From contig JAFYPA010000046.1 in NCBI GenBank assembly GCA_017560085.1, positions 19,097 to 83,096 on the forward strand: a DNA stretch of 64,000 bases, written 5' to 3'. Under the pieces are notes generated by a model, which made no database searches, was not told the DNA's origin, and was given only the letters and a program-made list of their open reading frames with translations. This document shows, piece after piece, positions 35,665 to 44,565 of the stretch (the stretch's first letter is position 1; each line of letters begins with the position of its first letter). The translations under genes were made by a program, and so were the position numbers. Source of the stretch: Clostridia bacterium. GTDB taxonomy: Bacteria; Bacillota; Clostridia; Oscillospirales; CAG-382.

Positions 35665-36690
35665 CTACAGACCGAGGTTCTCGTTTATGAGTGCGGTAGC
35701 CTTTTCAAATCTTTCAAGGTAGTTGCCGTTTATTGTGTGATATTTTATGCCGTATTTATCGAAAAGTGCCTTTATCATACCGCTGTATTTTTCGCGGTCC
35801 TGCTCGATTTTTTCGTTTCGTGTGCCGTCCTGAACAAAGCCGACATCCGGCTCAAGGAACAGAACAAGATCCCATTTTATGGTTTCGTTTATGCCCTCAG
35901 CGAGCTTTCGGCTTGTTTCGGCATCTGCTGTGTTTTCTCCGAGAAGGAATCCGCAGTAGAACAGCGTTGTAAGAGAATCGGTATCGGCAAAGAGAATTCT
36001 GTTGCTCCTTTTTGCCGCATCCATCACCGCCACCCTCTGACGGAGAAAGTTTTCGTACATATCCTCGGCAATCATATAGTCCTCGCCGCCCGCGAATTCG
36101 CAGGTTTCTCTGCCGATTTCGGGTACGTAATTCGTGTTGTAAAAAAGAGCCAGATTCTGTACAAGGACGGATTTTCCCGTGCTCTCTCCGCCTACCACAA
36201 GCACCTTCCTTACGAAGTAGTCCTTTGCGATATCCGGTATCATATCCCAGTACCTCAGAGGATTGCCTCTGATTTTGGTGGAGCTTATACCGTCCTGCGC
36301 TCTGTCGAAATAGTAGATTTCGCTCTGAGGGTAAAGCTCTTCGAATATGCCCTTGCCCTTGTAGTCGCTTCCGCAGAAGACAACGTCAATCGGCTTGCCT
36401 ATTGCATTTTTTATATCCCGTGCGCCCTTTTCCCAGTAGTCGCCGCTGTTGTATTCGTCCTTGGTAAGTGCCGTATCGGGCACTGCGATTACCTTCACCC
36501 ACGGCATATGCTTTACGCTGTTGAGAATCCATCTGTATCGGTATTCAAGCGGTGCGTAGTCCCTTTCGCGGCAATAGCTTATGACAACGTACAGCTCGCG
36601 ACAAAGGGATGCTGCCTTTACTATCACGCCCAGGTGACCTGTATGCAAGGGGTCAAAGCTTCCGCCGTACATTCCTACGTTATATTTCAT
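35665..36690 (-). CDS. nadR: Bifunctional NMN adenylyltransferase/ribosylnicotinamide kinase
   Basis: The protein has 341 aa. The N-terminal nucleotidyltransferase (about 1-165) carries G-G-S-F-D-P-L-H-T-G-H and the later S-S-T-K-I-R motif. The C-terminal kinase (about 170-340) begins with the P-loop G-G-E-S-T-G-K-S. Together they convert nicotinamide riboside to NMN and then NAD. Unlike the enterobacterial protein it has no N-terminal DNA-binding domain, so it is not a repressor. ATG 36690 lies inside the end of pnuC (11-nt overlap) and has AAGGAGG upstream, which indicates translational coupling to the transporter that supplies its substrate. Confidence 0.93.
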   Translation of the reverse strand: MKYNVGMYGGSFDPLHTGHLGVIVKAASLCRELYVVISYCRERDYAPLEYRYRWILNSVKHMPWVKVIAVPDTALTKDEYNSGDYWEKGARDIKNAIGKPIDVVFCGSDYKGKGIFEELYPQSEIYYFDRAQDGISSTKIRGNPLRYWDMIPDIAKDYFVRKVLVVGGESTGKSVLVQNLALFYNTNYVPEIGRETCEFAGGEDYMIAEDMYENFLRQRVAVMDAAKRSNRILFADTDSLTTLFYCGFLLGENTADAETSRKLAEGINETIKWDLVLFLEPDVGFVQDGTRNEKIEQDREKYSGMIKALFDKYGIKYHTINGNYLERFEKATALINENLGL

Positions 36691-37405
36691 ATTCAGCCGC
36701 CTCCTTTTCCGCACGGATTGCATCTCTTTCCCACTTGACAAGCATAATCACAGAGTTACCGAGATACACAATCCACATAAGAAGTGTTGCGATATTTTCC
36801 GCACCGATTGCAAAATTTGTCCACCAGAGATATACGCTGAAGACATTCACCGCAACCCATATCCACCACTGCTCCGCAAACATTCCGACAGATACCACCA
36901 TCGCAACAACAGAGCAAACCGTTGTGAAGCTGTCCACGAAGGGCATTGCATCACCCAGTGCCGCAAGAACAAGTCCGTATGCGTAGGTTGCAGCAGCGAT
37001 TGTTGCCGTCATAAGGATTCTCGCTCTGCCGCTCATATGCTTTTTGTTGACCTCACCTGTTTCGGGGTTCATATTTTTTGCCCATACGAAGAAGCCCACA
37101 AACTGCATCGGAACATAGTAGAACAGGTTCAGCATTGTTTCGCCGTAGTAGGTTGCCTTGTAGGCTATTATCGCATAAAGAACGCAGTTCACAAGTCCGA
37201 AAAGGTAGGCAGAGAGCTTACCCTTACCCGTACACACCACGCACGCCACGCCCGTTACGGAAGAGATAATTCCCATCACCGTATCGTTCCAGTAGAGCGA
37301 CAAGCCTATAATCACGGCAATCGCCACGGTCATCCATAAAATTTCCCAGGCTCTCCAGCCCTCAAGCTCGCCCCTGACAAGGGCTTTGATTTTTTCCTTT
37401 ACCAT
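36680..37405 (-). CDS. pnuC: Nicotinamide riboside transporter
   Basis: This 241-aa membrane protein has about seven helices. The family motifs W-x-x-N-x-x-N (here V-F-S-V-Y-L-W-W-T-N-F-A) and the Q-F-x-G-F-F-x-W strand are recognisable. PnuC moves nicotinamide riboside by facilitated diffusion and depends on the NadR kinase, encoded in overlap downstream, to trap it. It follows nrtR by 81 nt with no good promoter between, so it is in the nrtR operon. Confidence 0.92.
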   Translation of the reverse strand: MVKEKIKALVRGELEGWRAWEILWMTVAIAVIIGLSLYWNDTVMGIISSVTGVACVVCTGKGKLSAYLFGLVNCVLYAIIAYKATYYGETMLNLFYYVPMQFVGFFVWAKNMNPETGEVNKKHMSGRARILMTATIAAATYAYGLVLAALGDAMPFVDSFTTVCSVVAMVVSVGMFAEQWWIWVAVNVFSVYLWWTNFAIGAENIATLLMWIVYLGNSVIMLVKWERDAIRAEKEAAEYEI

Positions 37406-37486
37406 AGTTGCATCCTCCTTATAAACTTAAAAAGCCGTCAAAAGAAAGGATATCAGCGGGTATGCCGGAGACTTCGGGAACCATAT

Positions 37487-38362
37487 TTACCCGAGCTCTC
37501 TCCTTCTGAACAGCCTTGCCGGTCTGTGCCCCACTCCTTCGGTATATTCATCTGTTTCTGTAACGAGGTCTGCGATTTTTCTTCGGAAGTTCGCCGAGAG
37601 AAGAGCCTTTCCGAGAAGCGTTTCCTGCACCTTCTGAAGCTCTGCAAGAGTGAATCTTTCGGGAAGAAAATCAAATACGACGTCCATTTTGTCCGCTTCG
37701 AATTTCAGTACCGCAAGTGCTGTTGCGATTATCTTTGCGTGGTCAAAAGCAATACCCGTGTTGCTCACCGTTTCAAACTCGGGCTTGCCGAAGCTGCAAG
37801 CGGTTCTGCGAAGCACGCATTCTATCGTGTCCTCGTTGCTTGAAAGAACAAGTCTGAATATTCCCTTTTCCTCTTCGGAAAAACGTACCTCAAACCACCT
37901 TGCATCCGAGGCGTCGTCACCGCCTGCGACCTTTACCTTTTCCTCTGTAAGCACAGAGGCGAATGCACAGGATACTATCCAGCCTCTCGGGTCTCTGCCG
38001 GGCTCGCTGAAGGTGCCTATCGGCATTATTGACGAGGGATGTGCTCCCGTTTCCTCGCATATTTCACGGAAGGCGCATTGCTCTACCGTTTCTCCCCTCT
38101 CAAGAAAGCCTCCCGGGAGTGCCCAGTGGTCCTTGAACGGATGATTGCCTCGCTTTATGAGAAGCACCGAGAGCTTGACCTCGGGGTTTCTTCTGTAGCA
38201 TTGTGCATCCTCGGAAAGAATGGTAAAGGCTGCGATGTCAGTTGCTACCGACGGCTTGTCGTATTCCTTTTTTCTGTAGTCTGAAAGGTAGATTTCCTCA
38301 TCGGACATCGGCACATTATTTACTGCTGAGTCTGAGTGGGACTTATCTTTTGTATCTGACAT
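37487..38362 (-). CDS. nrtR: NrtR-type Nudix repressor of NAD metabolism
   Basis: The protein has 291 aa. A Nudix domain (about 40-180) carries an intact Nudix box (G-G-F-L-E-R-G-E-T-V, then R-E-I-C-E-E-T-G), and the C terminus is a winged-helix domain (about 210-290) ending G-H-R-P-A-R-L-F-R-R-R, as in NrtR regulators. NrtR proteins bind ADP-ribose or NAD-related ligands and repress NAD-biosynthesis genes; the gene order nrtR-pnuC-nadR fits this. The box is not degenerate, so hydrolase activity may remain. ATG 38362 has AGAGGAGG upstream. Confidence 0.85.
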   Translation of the reverse strand: MSDTKDKSHSDSAVNNVPMSDEEIYLSDYRKKEYDKPSVATDIAAFTILSEDAQCYRRNPEVKLSVLLIKRGNHPFKDHWALPGGFLERGETVEQCAFREICEETGAHPSSIMPIGTFSEPGRDPRGWIVSCAFASVLTEEKVKVAGGDDASDARWFEVRFSEEEKGIFRLVLSSNEDTIECVLRRTACSFGKPEFETVSNTGIAFDHAKIIATALAVLKFEADKMDVVFDFLPERFTLAELQKVQETLLGKALLSANFRRKIADLVTETDEYTEGVGHRPARLFRRRELG

Positions 38363-38385
38363 TTTCTGCACCTCCTCTTAGGTTC

Positions 38386-38420
38386 ATAATGATTATATCA
38401 TAATGATAATAAGTTGTCAA
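38386..38420 (-). promoter_or_regulatory. NAD-salvage operon promoter and overlapping operator
   Basis: On the minus strand TTGACA (38415-38420), 17 nt, TATAAT (38392-38397) form a perfect promoter. An inverted repeat with ATGAT/ATCAT arms (38389-38401, extended imperfectly to 38386-38404) overlaps the -10. This placement suits steric repression, probably by the NrtR encoded first in the operon. Confidence 0.75.
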
Positions 38421-38449
38421 GGGGTTTTTGAATATTTTTTCATTTTTGG

Positions 38450-38482
38450 CAAAAAAATCCGCAGAGACTACTCTCTGCGGAT
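38450..38482 (-). terminator. Rho-independent terminator of the SLH/beta-helix gene
   Basis: On the minus strand ATCCGCAGAGA pairs with TCTCTGCGGAT (11 bp, 4-nt loop) and is followed by seven T. Confidence 0.9.
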
Positions 38483-38492
38483 AAATTTTGTT

Positions 38493-41400
38493 TTATTTTA
38501 CGAAATAAACCTCTGTATCCTCAATACCATACTTCTTGAACACCTCAAGAATATCATCGGTATAAGCCAGCCTTACAACCGACATCTCATACTCACCGAA
38601 GGTTGCGGTGTTGTCGTCCGTGGAGAGATGCTGAATCCATGTGTTGTTCTTCATAATGGGCTTTGAAGTAGGTGCTGTAAGTGCGGGAAGTCCTATGTGA
38701 ATCATCATATAGGTGCTTCTGTCAAAGATGTTGCCGGAGATAACATAGGAGTTATCCTTTACTGCATTGTACTTTGTCCACGCTTTGATGTGCGCCGCGC
38801 TTGTCTTGTCGGGACGGAGGGAGGAAATACCTATGCCCGCTTCACGCATAATGTTATTATTGATTGTGAAGTCGTAGATGTGGTACTTGGTTACATCCTT
38901 GTCGGCGGGGTCAACCCAGTATTCTACGGAGTACTGACACTTTTCAATGACATTGTTGTCAAAGTGAGTGTCATAAATCTGTACATTGGCACCCGTGCTC
39001 TGGAAGGTTATACCGCAGTCGTAGCACTGATAGATATAGTTGTTGTAAACATAATATCCGTTCGCATAGCCGGTTTCAATCGCGTTACCGTATCTTACGC
39101 CCCTACCCTTAAGGCTGCCCACGCTTGTTGTGGAGCTGAAGGACTGATGTCCGCCTCCGATAAAGCCGAATATACAATCCTTGACCGTGAAGTTTGTAGA
39201 GGAGGTTGCGTGAATTGCGTGTGCTCCGCCGTACATTACGCAGATGTTTTCGATAACGGTATTCTCAAAGTGATAGTCTGAATTCTGTGCCTTTATAAGA
39301 TGTCTTGAGGGCATAAACTCAATGGAGTCGAACACCTCACCGGGGTTACCTGCGTCGCATCTCAAATAGAGATATCCCAATGTTCTTGAGGGAATCGGAA
39401 CACCGCTTTCGGGGATTGTTTCGCAGAACATTGAAAGGTCAGTCTTGAGGAAGGTCTTTACATCAATGGGTGTACCGTCGACATACTCGAATCTGTCGTT
39501 CTTATAATAAACCTGAGATGTTGTTGCCCAACTTTCTCCGCCGTTGAAGATGAGAGTACCCTGGTCAATCATTCTTCTTTCGTACTTCCAGATGTTGGTT
39601 GTGCCCTCAAAAAGCGACCATTTGGATGCGTCTGCACCGTCCTCGGGAGAGCCGTAGATTCTCGGCTTTTCGCCCTCTCCGTATGCGGAGTAGCTTACGC
39701 CCTTGGTGATGTGAAGGGCATCAAGGTCATCGGGGATTCTGAATATATCGCCTCTTCTGAAGTATACGACATCGCCCTTTTTGTATGCTGCTTCGGATAC
39801 CTTTCGGAGTGTCTTCCATGCTGTTTCGGGAGATTTACCGTCGTTTGCGTCGTTACCCTCTGCGGAAACATAGTATGCGGTACAGCCCTCTGCGGGAACA
39901 ACGGTTGTGGGTGTGTTTTTGATTTCCTCTATTCTCTTTGCGGTAAGGGCATCAACCTCGGCAATTTTTGCCGTGCCCTTTTCGAAGTCCGCGGTTGAAG
40001 TAACAGCCATAATTATACCATAAGCCCAATGGGAACTGTCAAGGTCGGAGTAGTATTGAGCCTTGTCCTTTCTTTCGGAAATGTCAAGAATTCTTGTGAG
40101 TATGGTTGTGATTTCCGCTCTTGTAAGAGTCTTGGAAGGACCGAATGTACCGTCACTGTAGCCGTTGATAAAGCCTATTTCTGCGGCGGCAATTATTTCC
40201 GTGGCAAACCTTGTTTCACTTGTCACATCCGAGAAGGACTTTGTAGGATTCTTGACGGAAGCGGGGTCAAATGCACCTGCGTTTGCGCAGAGCTTTACGA
40301 ATTCCGCTCTTGTTATAGGCTCGGAAGCCTTGAACTCGCCCGAGAAGATGCCGTCGAATATGCCGTATCTTTCAAGGTATGATACATAGTCGTAGTACCA
40401 GTCGGATTTTGAAATTTCGGTAAAGGCGGTTTCTCTTTCCCGGGCGATAACGGATTCTCTGTCCATAAGTCTTGCAAGGACGGTTGCCGCCTCGGCTCTT
40501 GTCATTCCCTGATTGGGTCTGAAGGTGCCGTCACTGTAGCCCGTCATAATGGATATGTAGGCTCTTGACTTTGCGCTCATAATTGTGCGGAGCTCCTCTG
40601 CGGAGAATTCCTGTGCGCTTTCTACCTTCGCAAGACCGCTGAAGGCTTTTGCGTTTTCTGTGCTGTCGAACATCATAATGTAGTCGAACATTATATAGTC
40701 GGTGTCGTTCTTTCCGGGTAAAAGCATTGCGTGACCGCCGTAGAGCTTGTTGATTTCCTTGCAGAAGGGAGTCTGGTTTACAAGGTGATATTCCTTATTT
40801 GCATCACGCTTTGTCCAGCCGTTGGGGTCGGAAAGGTCGAGAATTACCTTCTGCCATTCGCCCGTGAAGGACACGGGGAAGAATTTCTGATAGTTTGAGT
40901 CAAGGGTCTTAAAGCCGATTTCACCATCGAATGCTCTTGAGGTCTTTGCGACCATTGTAAAATAGGGCTTGTCATAGCTCATATAGTAGCTTTCGGGAGA
41001 TGTATCAAACGTTATTCTCATTTGTGAGGGATCTGTCGGAGCGAACTTCACATAGTCGCCCTCAACCGTAATGCTTCCGCTTCCCCAGGTGTACATTTCG
41101 GGTCTTTCCATATCTCCGCCCTTGCCGAGAGGATAGTAGCACTTTGTGGGTGCATATTTCGAATCACCGTAGGGGATTTCCTTGCCGTACTGAGGACGGA
41201 GCTCGTAGAGGAATGCCTCTCCCTTGTTTTCCTTGTAGAATGTAACAGATTCCATAACTTCACCTTCGGCCTCACCAAACAAATCCGATGCGAAGGATTC
41301 GCCCGCCGTTGCCATTACACTGTAATTTTCAGCCTTTTCCTTATCCTTGAAGAAGCCGAAGTAGTCAAAATAATAATGCTTCACATATGTGCTTCCCGAG

Positions 41401-42668
41401 ATATAGAACTTGAATCCGCCGAAAAAGCTTTTTATTTCCTCACTGTAGGGAGCTACCTTCGAGGGCACGGTATATTCGCCGTTTTCGTCCTTTTCGAACC
41501 AGCCGTCCGCTCCGCTTATGTCAATGGTGACTCTCTGCCATTTGCCCGTAAAGTCCACATTGAATATTTTCTGACGCTTACCCGCAAGGTCAACAAGCTT
41601 TACCTTGCCCGAAAATGCCTTTTCAGAGCAAACCATAAAGGAAAGATAATTATGCTCATAGTCGTCCGTATAAAGATTCTTGGGGACGGTATCGAAAACA
41701 ACCGTAGCCCAGTCACCTGATTTTGTTGTCAGCTTGGTAAAGCCAAGCTCCTGAGTAAGCTCGCAGGTGCCGAAGGGATAGATTTCGGGTGTGTTGTATT
41801 TTCCGCTTTTGTCGGGATCGGGGAAATAGCACTTGTTTACTCTGCCCTGACCGTAGGGAATCTGCTCTCCCAGCGGAACTCGCATATTGTAGAGAACAGC
41901 GGTATTTTCCTCGTCTCTGCCCTCTTTGATGACAAAGCCCTCTTCCACCTTTTCCTCGTTTATTTTCGCAAAGGGTGTACCCTCTGCAGCGAGACCGCTG
42001 TAGTTATCAGCAAGGGATTTTTCCGTGAAGAATCCGAAGTAATCGAAATGATAATGCTTTACATATGCACTGCCCGAGATATAGAACTTAAAGCCACCGA
42101 AGAAACTCTCTACGTCCGCACTGTAGGGAGCAACCGTCGAGGGAACGGTATATTCACCTTTTTCGTCCTTTTCGAACCAGCCGTCCGCTCCGCTCATATC
42201 AAGGGTTACCTTCTGCCACTTGCCGGTAAAGTCCACATTGAATATCTTCTGACGCTTACCCGCAAGGTCAATAAGCTTTACCTTGCCCGCAAACGCCTTT
42301 TCGGCACACACCATAAAGGAAAGGTAGTTATGTGTATAGTCGTTGATATAAAGATTTGTCGGAACTGTATCAAAAACAATTGAAGCATAGTCCTCGGACT
42401 TCGGTGTCATTTTCACAAAGCCGCCGTCCATTGAAAGCTCGCAGGTACCGAAGGGATACATTTCCGGTGTGCCGTATACTCCGCTTTTGTCTGGGTCGGG
42501 GAAATAGCACTTGTTCACTCTGCCCTGACCGTAGGGAATTGTCGTGCCGTCGGGAGCGCGGAGATTGTACATTACAATCGGGTCCTCGGCACCGCTTACA
42601 TTGAGAGTTACCGTACACATTGCCGCAAGCATTATAATTGCAAGTATGCCGGATAATAGCTTTTTCAT
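38493..42668 (-). CDS. SLH/beta-helix surface protein with triplicated CBM-like module (1391 aa)
   Basis: The start is ATG 42668 behind GGAGGT, which overlaps the AraC stop codon; the ATG at 42683 is upstream of that site. After a signal peptide (1-28), three modules of about 190 residues (about 30-220, 255-445, 480-665) share Y-G-Q-G-R-V-N-K-C-Y-F-P and D-L-A-G-K-R-Q-K-I-F; the first two are nearly identical in DNA (period 678 nt). Three SLH domains (about 700-880) and a C-terminal beta-helix (about 929-1391; Y-Y-V-S-A-E-G-N-D) follow. The last part is paralogous to the protein at 20355. It is probably a glycan-binding or lyase-type surface protein controlled by the AraC gene. Confidence 0.9.
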   Translation of the reverse strand: MKKLLSGILAIIMLAAMCTVTLNVSGAEDPIVMYNLRAPDGTTIPYGQGRVNKCYFPDPDKSGVYGTPEMYPFGTCELSMDGGFVKMTPKSEDYASIVFDTVPTNLYINDYTHNYLSFMVCAEKAFAGKVKLIDLAGKRQKIFNVDFTGKWQKVTLDMSGADGWFEKDEKGEYTVPSTVAPYSADVESFFGGFKFYISGSAYVKHYHFDYFGFFTEKSLADNYSGLAAEGTPFAKINEEKVEEGFVIKEGRDEENTAVLYNMRVPLGEQIPYGQGRVNKCYFPDPDKSGKYNTPEIYPFGTCELTQELGFTKLTTKSGDWATVVFDTVPKNLYTDDYEHNYLSFMVCSEKAFSGKVKLVDLAGKRQKIFNVDFTGKWQRVTIDISGADGWFEKDENGEYTVPSKVAPYSEEIKSFFGGFKFYISGSTYVKHYYFDYFGFFKDKEKAENYSVMATAGESFASDLFGEAEGEVMESVTFYKENKGEAFLYELRPQYGKEIPYGDSKYAPTKCYYPLGKGGDMERPEMYTWGSGSITVEGDYVKFAPTDPSQMRITFDTSPESYYMSYDKPYFTMVAKTSRAFDGEIGFKTLDSNYQKFFPVSFTGEWQKVILDLSDPNGWTKRDANKEYHLVNQTPFCKEINKLYGGHAMLLPGKNDTDYIMFDYIMMFDSTENAKAFSGLAKVESAQEFSAEELRTIMSAKSRAYISIMTGYSDGTFRPNQGMTRAEAATVLARLMDRESVIARERETAFTEISKSDWYYDYVSYLERYGIFDGIFSGEFKASEPITRAEFVKLCANAGAFDPASVKNPTKSFSDVTSETRFATEIIAAAEIGFINGYSDGTFGPSKTLTRAEITTILTRILDISERKDKAQYYSDLDSSHWAYGIIMAVTSTADFEKGTAKIAEVDALTAKRIEEIKNTPTTVVPAEGCTAYYVSAEGNDANDGKSPETAWKTLRKVSEAAYKKGDVVYFRRGDIFRIPDDLDALHITKGVSYSAYGEGEKPRIYGSPEDGADASKWSLFEGTTNIWKYERRMIDQGTLIFNGGESWATTSQVYYKNDRFEYVDGTPIDVKTFLKTDLSMFCETIPESGVPIPSRTLGYLYLRCDAGNPGEVFDSIEFMPSRHLIKAQNSDYHFENTVIENICVMYGGAHAIHATSSTNFTVKDCIFGFIGGGHQSFSSTTSVGSLKGRGVRYGNAIETGYANGYYVYNNYIYQCYDCGITFQSTGANVQIYDTHFDNNVIEKCQYSVEYWVDPADKDVTKYHIYDFTINNNIMREAGIGISSLRPDKTSAAHIKAWTKYNAVKDNSYVISGNIFDRSTYMMIHIGLPALTAPTSKPIMKNNTWIQHLSTDDNTATFGEYEMSVVRLAYTDDILEVFKKYGIEDTEVYFVK
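41350..42600 (-). repeat. Recent in-frame tandem duplication within the surface-protein gene
   Basis: The first two CBM-like modules match closely at nucleotide level (compare 42481 and 41803, offset 678 nt, a multiple of three). The third copy (about 40670-41210) is diverged. Confidence 0.8.
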
Positions 42669-42673
42669 TTCTG

Positions 42674-43612
42674 TTACCTCCATATAACCTTTCCGTTTTC
42701 GTCATATTTCAAGGGGATAATACCGCCCTTTTTTGCATAATCCTCTGTGTTTTCCCTTCTCGACCGCTTTGTGACCTCACCCGGAGTTATACCGAAGCGC
42801 TTTTTGAAGGCATAATAAAAATTCGGGTAGGAGGAATATCCGACCTCCATACATATTTCCTGAATGGTTTTGTCCTTTTCCATAAGAAGATGATAGGCAT
42901 TTTCCAGCCGAAGGGTGATAAGATAGGAGGAAAAGGTCATTCTTGTGGTCTTTTTTATAAGATTTCCGAGATAGTCGGGGCTGTAGCCGACGTGCTTTGC
43001 GACATCTCCGATTTTTATCGGCTTGTTGTAATTTTTCATAATATAGATTATCGCCATAAGCACCTTTGAGTCTATGCTCTCTTCTCTTTTAGCGATATTG
43101 CTTTTCATATATGCGTCCGAAACCACGGCAAGAAGCTTCTGTACAACACCAGAAACGAACATTTTCTTTTTTTCCTCGGAGATTTTGGATTCTATAACTC
43201 CGTAAAGCTCGGAGCATACAAACTCAAAGTCCTCCTCGGAAAGCTTCAGAATAAAGCTTTCAAGAGTGTCAAAGGCTTCAACGACAGTCTTTTCGAATTT
43301 GCCCTTGAAGGCAATATTGGCAAGGGTAAACGGCTCGCCCTCCACGGGAAAAATACAGTGAATCGAGGCGGGTGTTCCGAAAATTATATCGCCTGCCGTC
43401 ACCACGGCCTCGCCGTCCCTTGAGCGGTTTATCCCCGTGCCTGCGAGAACAAGGTCGAATTCAAAAAAGGTATGAGTATGAAAAAACTGACCGTGATCCC
43501 TGAAGGCTATGTCCTTTACCGTAACATAAAAATTCTCATCCGCATAGGAGAACGACGGATTCATATGATTGGAGTTGCTGAGAAAGGAACACATAAAAAG
43601 CTTGTTGTCCAT
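42674..43612 (-). CDS. AraC-family transcriptional regulator
   Basis: The protein has 312 aa. An N-terminal cupin domain (about 25-130, with R-D-H-G-Q-F-F-H-T-H-T-F-F-E) senses a ligand, and the C-terminal double helix-turn-helix (about 200-295) ends with Y-S-S-Y-P-N-F-Y-Y-A-F-K-K-R-F-G. GGAGGTG lies before the ATG. The stop codon is 5 nt from the start of the surface-protein gene, whose ribosome binding site it contains, so the two are translated together. It probably activates its own operon in response to a glycan fragment. Confidence 0.93.
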   Translation of the reverse strand: MDNKLFMCSFLSNSNHMNPSFSYADENFYVTVKDIAFRDHGQFFHTHTFFEFDLVLAGTGINRSRDGEAVVTAGDIIFGTPASIHCIFPVEGEPFTLANIAFKGKFEKTVVEAFDTLESFILKLSEEDFEFVCSELYGVIESKISEEKKKMFVSGVVQKLLAVVSDAYMKSNIAKREESIDSKVLMAIIYIMKNYNKPIKIGDVAKHVGYSPDYLGNLIKKTTRMTFSSYLITLRLENAYHLLMEKDKTIQEICMEVGYSSYPNFYYAFKKRFGITPGEVTKRSRRENTEDYAKKGGIIPLKYDENGKVIWR

Positions 43613-43672
43613 TTTTACACCTCCGAGTACCTATATTTTAATACAAAACACATACAAAGTATATACTAAATT

Positions 43673-43733
43673 CCGATATTTGCATAATAAATTCCTATAT
43701 CGGTATTGTACCGCATTCGGCAGTGTTTGTCAA
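43673..43733 (-). promoter_or_regulatory. AraC operon promoter with inverted repeat at +1
   Basis: On the minus strand TTGACA (43728-43733), 17 nt, TACAAT (43705-43710). The inverted repeat CCGATAT/ATATCGG (43673-43679 and 43697-43703) covers the expected transcription start and leader. Confidence 0.7.
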
Positions 43734-43873
43734 CAAAAATAAATCGTACTTTAAAAATATTTATTTTACAATTAAATTTTAGACACGCATTTGACAATCT
43801 TCACAGAAAAAACACACTAGCGGTATATAATGGCATACGAAAAGAAAATTACGGCAAACGGAGGTGATAAAAT

Positions 43874-44539
43874 ATGAAATTCCGTCACGAATACAAGCAC
43901 CGCATAAATCTGTCGGATATGATGGCACTTGACAGAAAGCTTTCCGCAATATGCAGATACGACCCCCATTCGGAGTCGGACGGTACTTATCTTGTAAAAA
44001 GTCTGTACCTTGACAACTACGCCGACAAGGCACTTCGCGAAAAGATTGACGGTGTAGACAGGCGCGAAAAATTCAGAATCCGATACTACGGAAACGATAC
44101 GGGCTTTATCCGTCTTGAGAAAAAGTCCAAGATAAACGGGATGTGCTCCAAGGAGAGCATACAGATAACTGCAGATCAATGTCAGAGCATCATAGACGGC
44201 AAAACCGATTTCCTTCTTGAGAGCGAGAGCAATCTTATGCGTGAGCTTTACGCCAAAATGAAGTATCAGCTTCTTCGTCCGAGGTGCATTGTGGCATACA
44301 GACGAAAAACCTTTGTTCATCCTATGGGCAACGTCAGGGTAACCCTTGACTACGGCATCGGCGGAAGCAACAATGTAAGCGAGTTTTTGAATCCCGAGCT
44401 TTCATTCCTTCACACATTCAGAGATTCAATTCTCGAGGTCAAGTGGGATACTTTTATTCCGTCGGTGGTATCCGATGCGGTGCAGACGCATTGCAGGCAC
44501 TCTGCGGCTTTTTCGAAATATGCCGCGGTACGAATCTGA
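43874..44539 (+). CDS. VTC-domain polyphosphate polymerase-like protein
   Basis: The protein has 221 aa with no membrane segment. The VTC tunnel fold is indicated by R-H-E-Y-K-H-R at the start, S-L-Y-L-D-N, K-F-R-I-R-Y-Y-G, I-R-L-E-K-K-S-K, the Y-R-R-K-T-F strand and I-L-E-V-K-W at the end; these basic and acidic residues line the triphosphate tunnel in the family. It probably makes or handles polyphosphate or a related phosphoanhydride at the membrane face. It is co-transcribed with the DUF4956 membrane gene 26 nt downstream, a recurring pairing in Clostridia. A strong ribosome binding site (GGAGGTG) precedes it. Confidence 0.88.
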   Translation: MKFRHEYKHRINLSDMMALDRKLSAICRYDPHSESDGTYLVKSLYLDNYADKALREKIDGVDRREKFRIRYYGNDTGFIRLEKKSKINGMCSKESIQITADQCQSIIDGKTDFLLESESNLMRELYAKMKYQLLRPRCIVAYRRKTFVHPMGNVRVTLDYGIGGSNNVSEFLNPELSFLHTFRDSILEVKWDTFIPSVVSDAVQTHCRHSAAFSKYAAVRI

Positions 44540-44565
44540 TTTTTTAATACGAAAGGAACACAGTT

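Noticed and set aside
43791..43831. TTGACA (43791) with TATAAT (43826) as promoter of the VTC cassette
   Set aside because: The spacing is 29 nt, too long; TTCACA at 43800 with TATATA at 43824 is a better but weak candidate.
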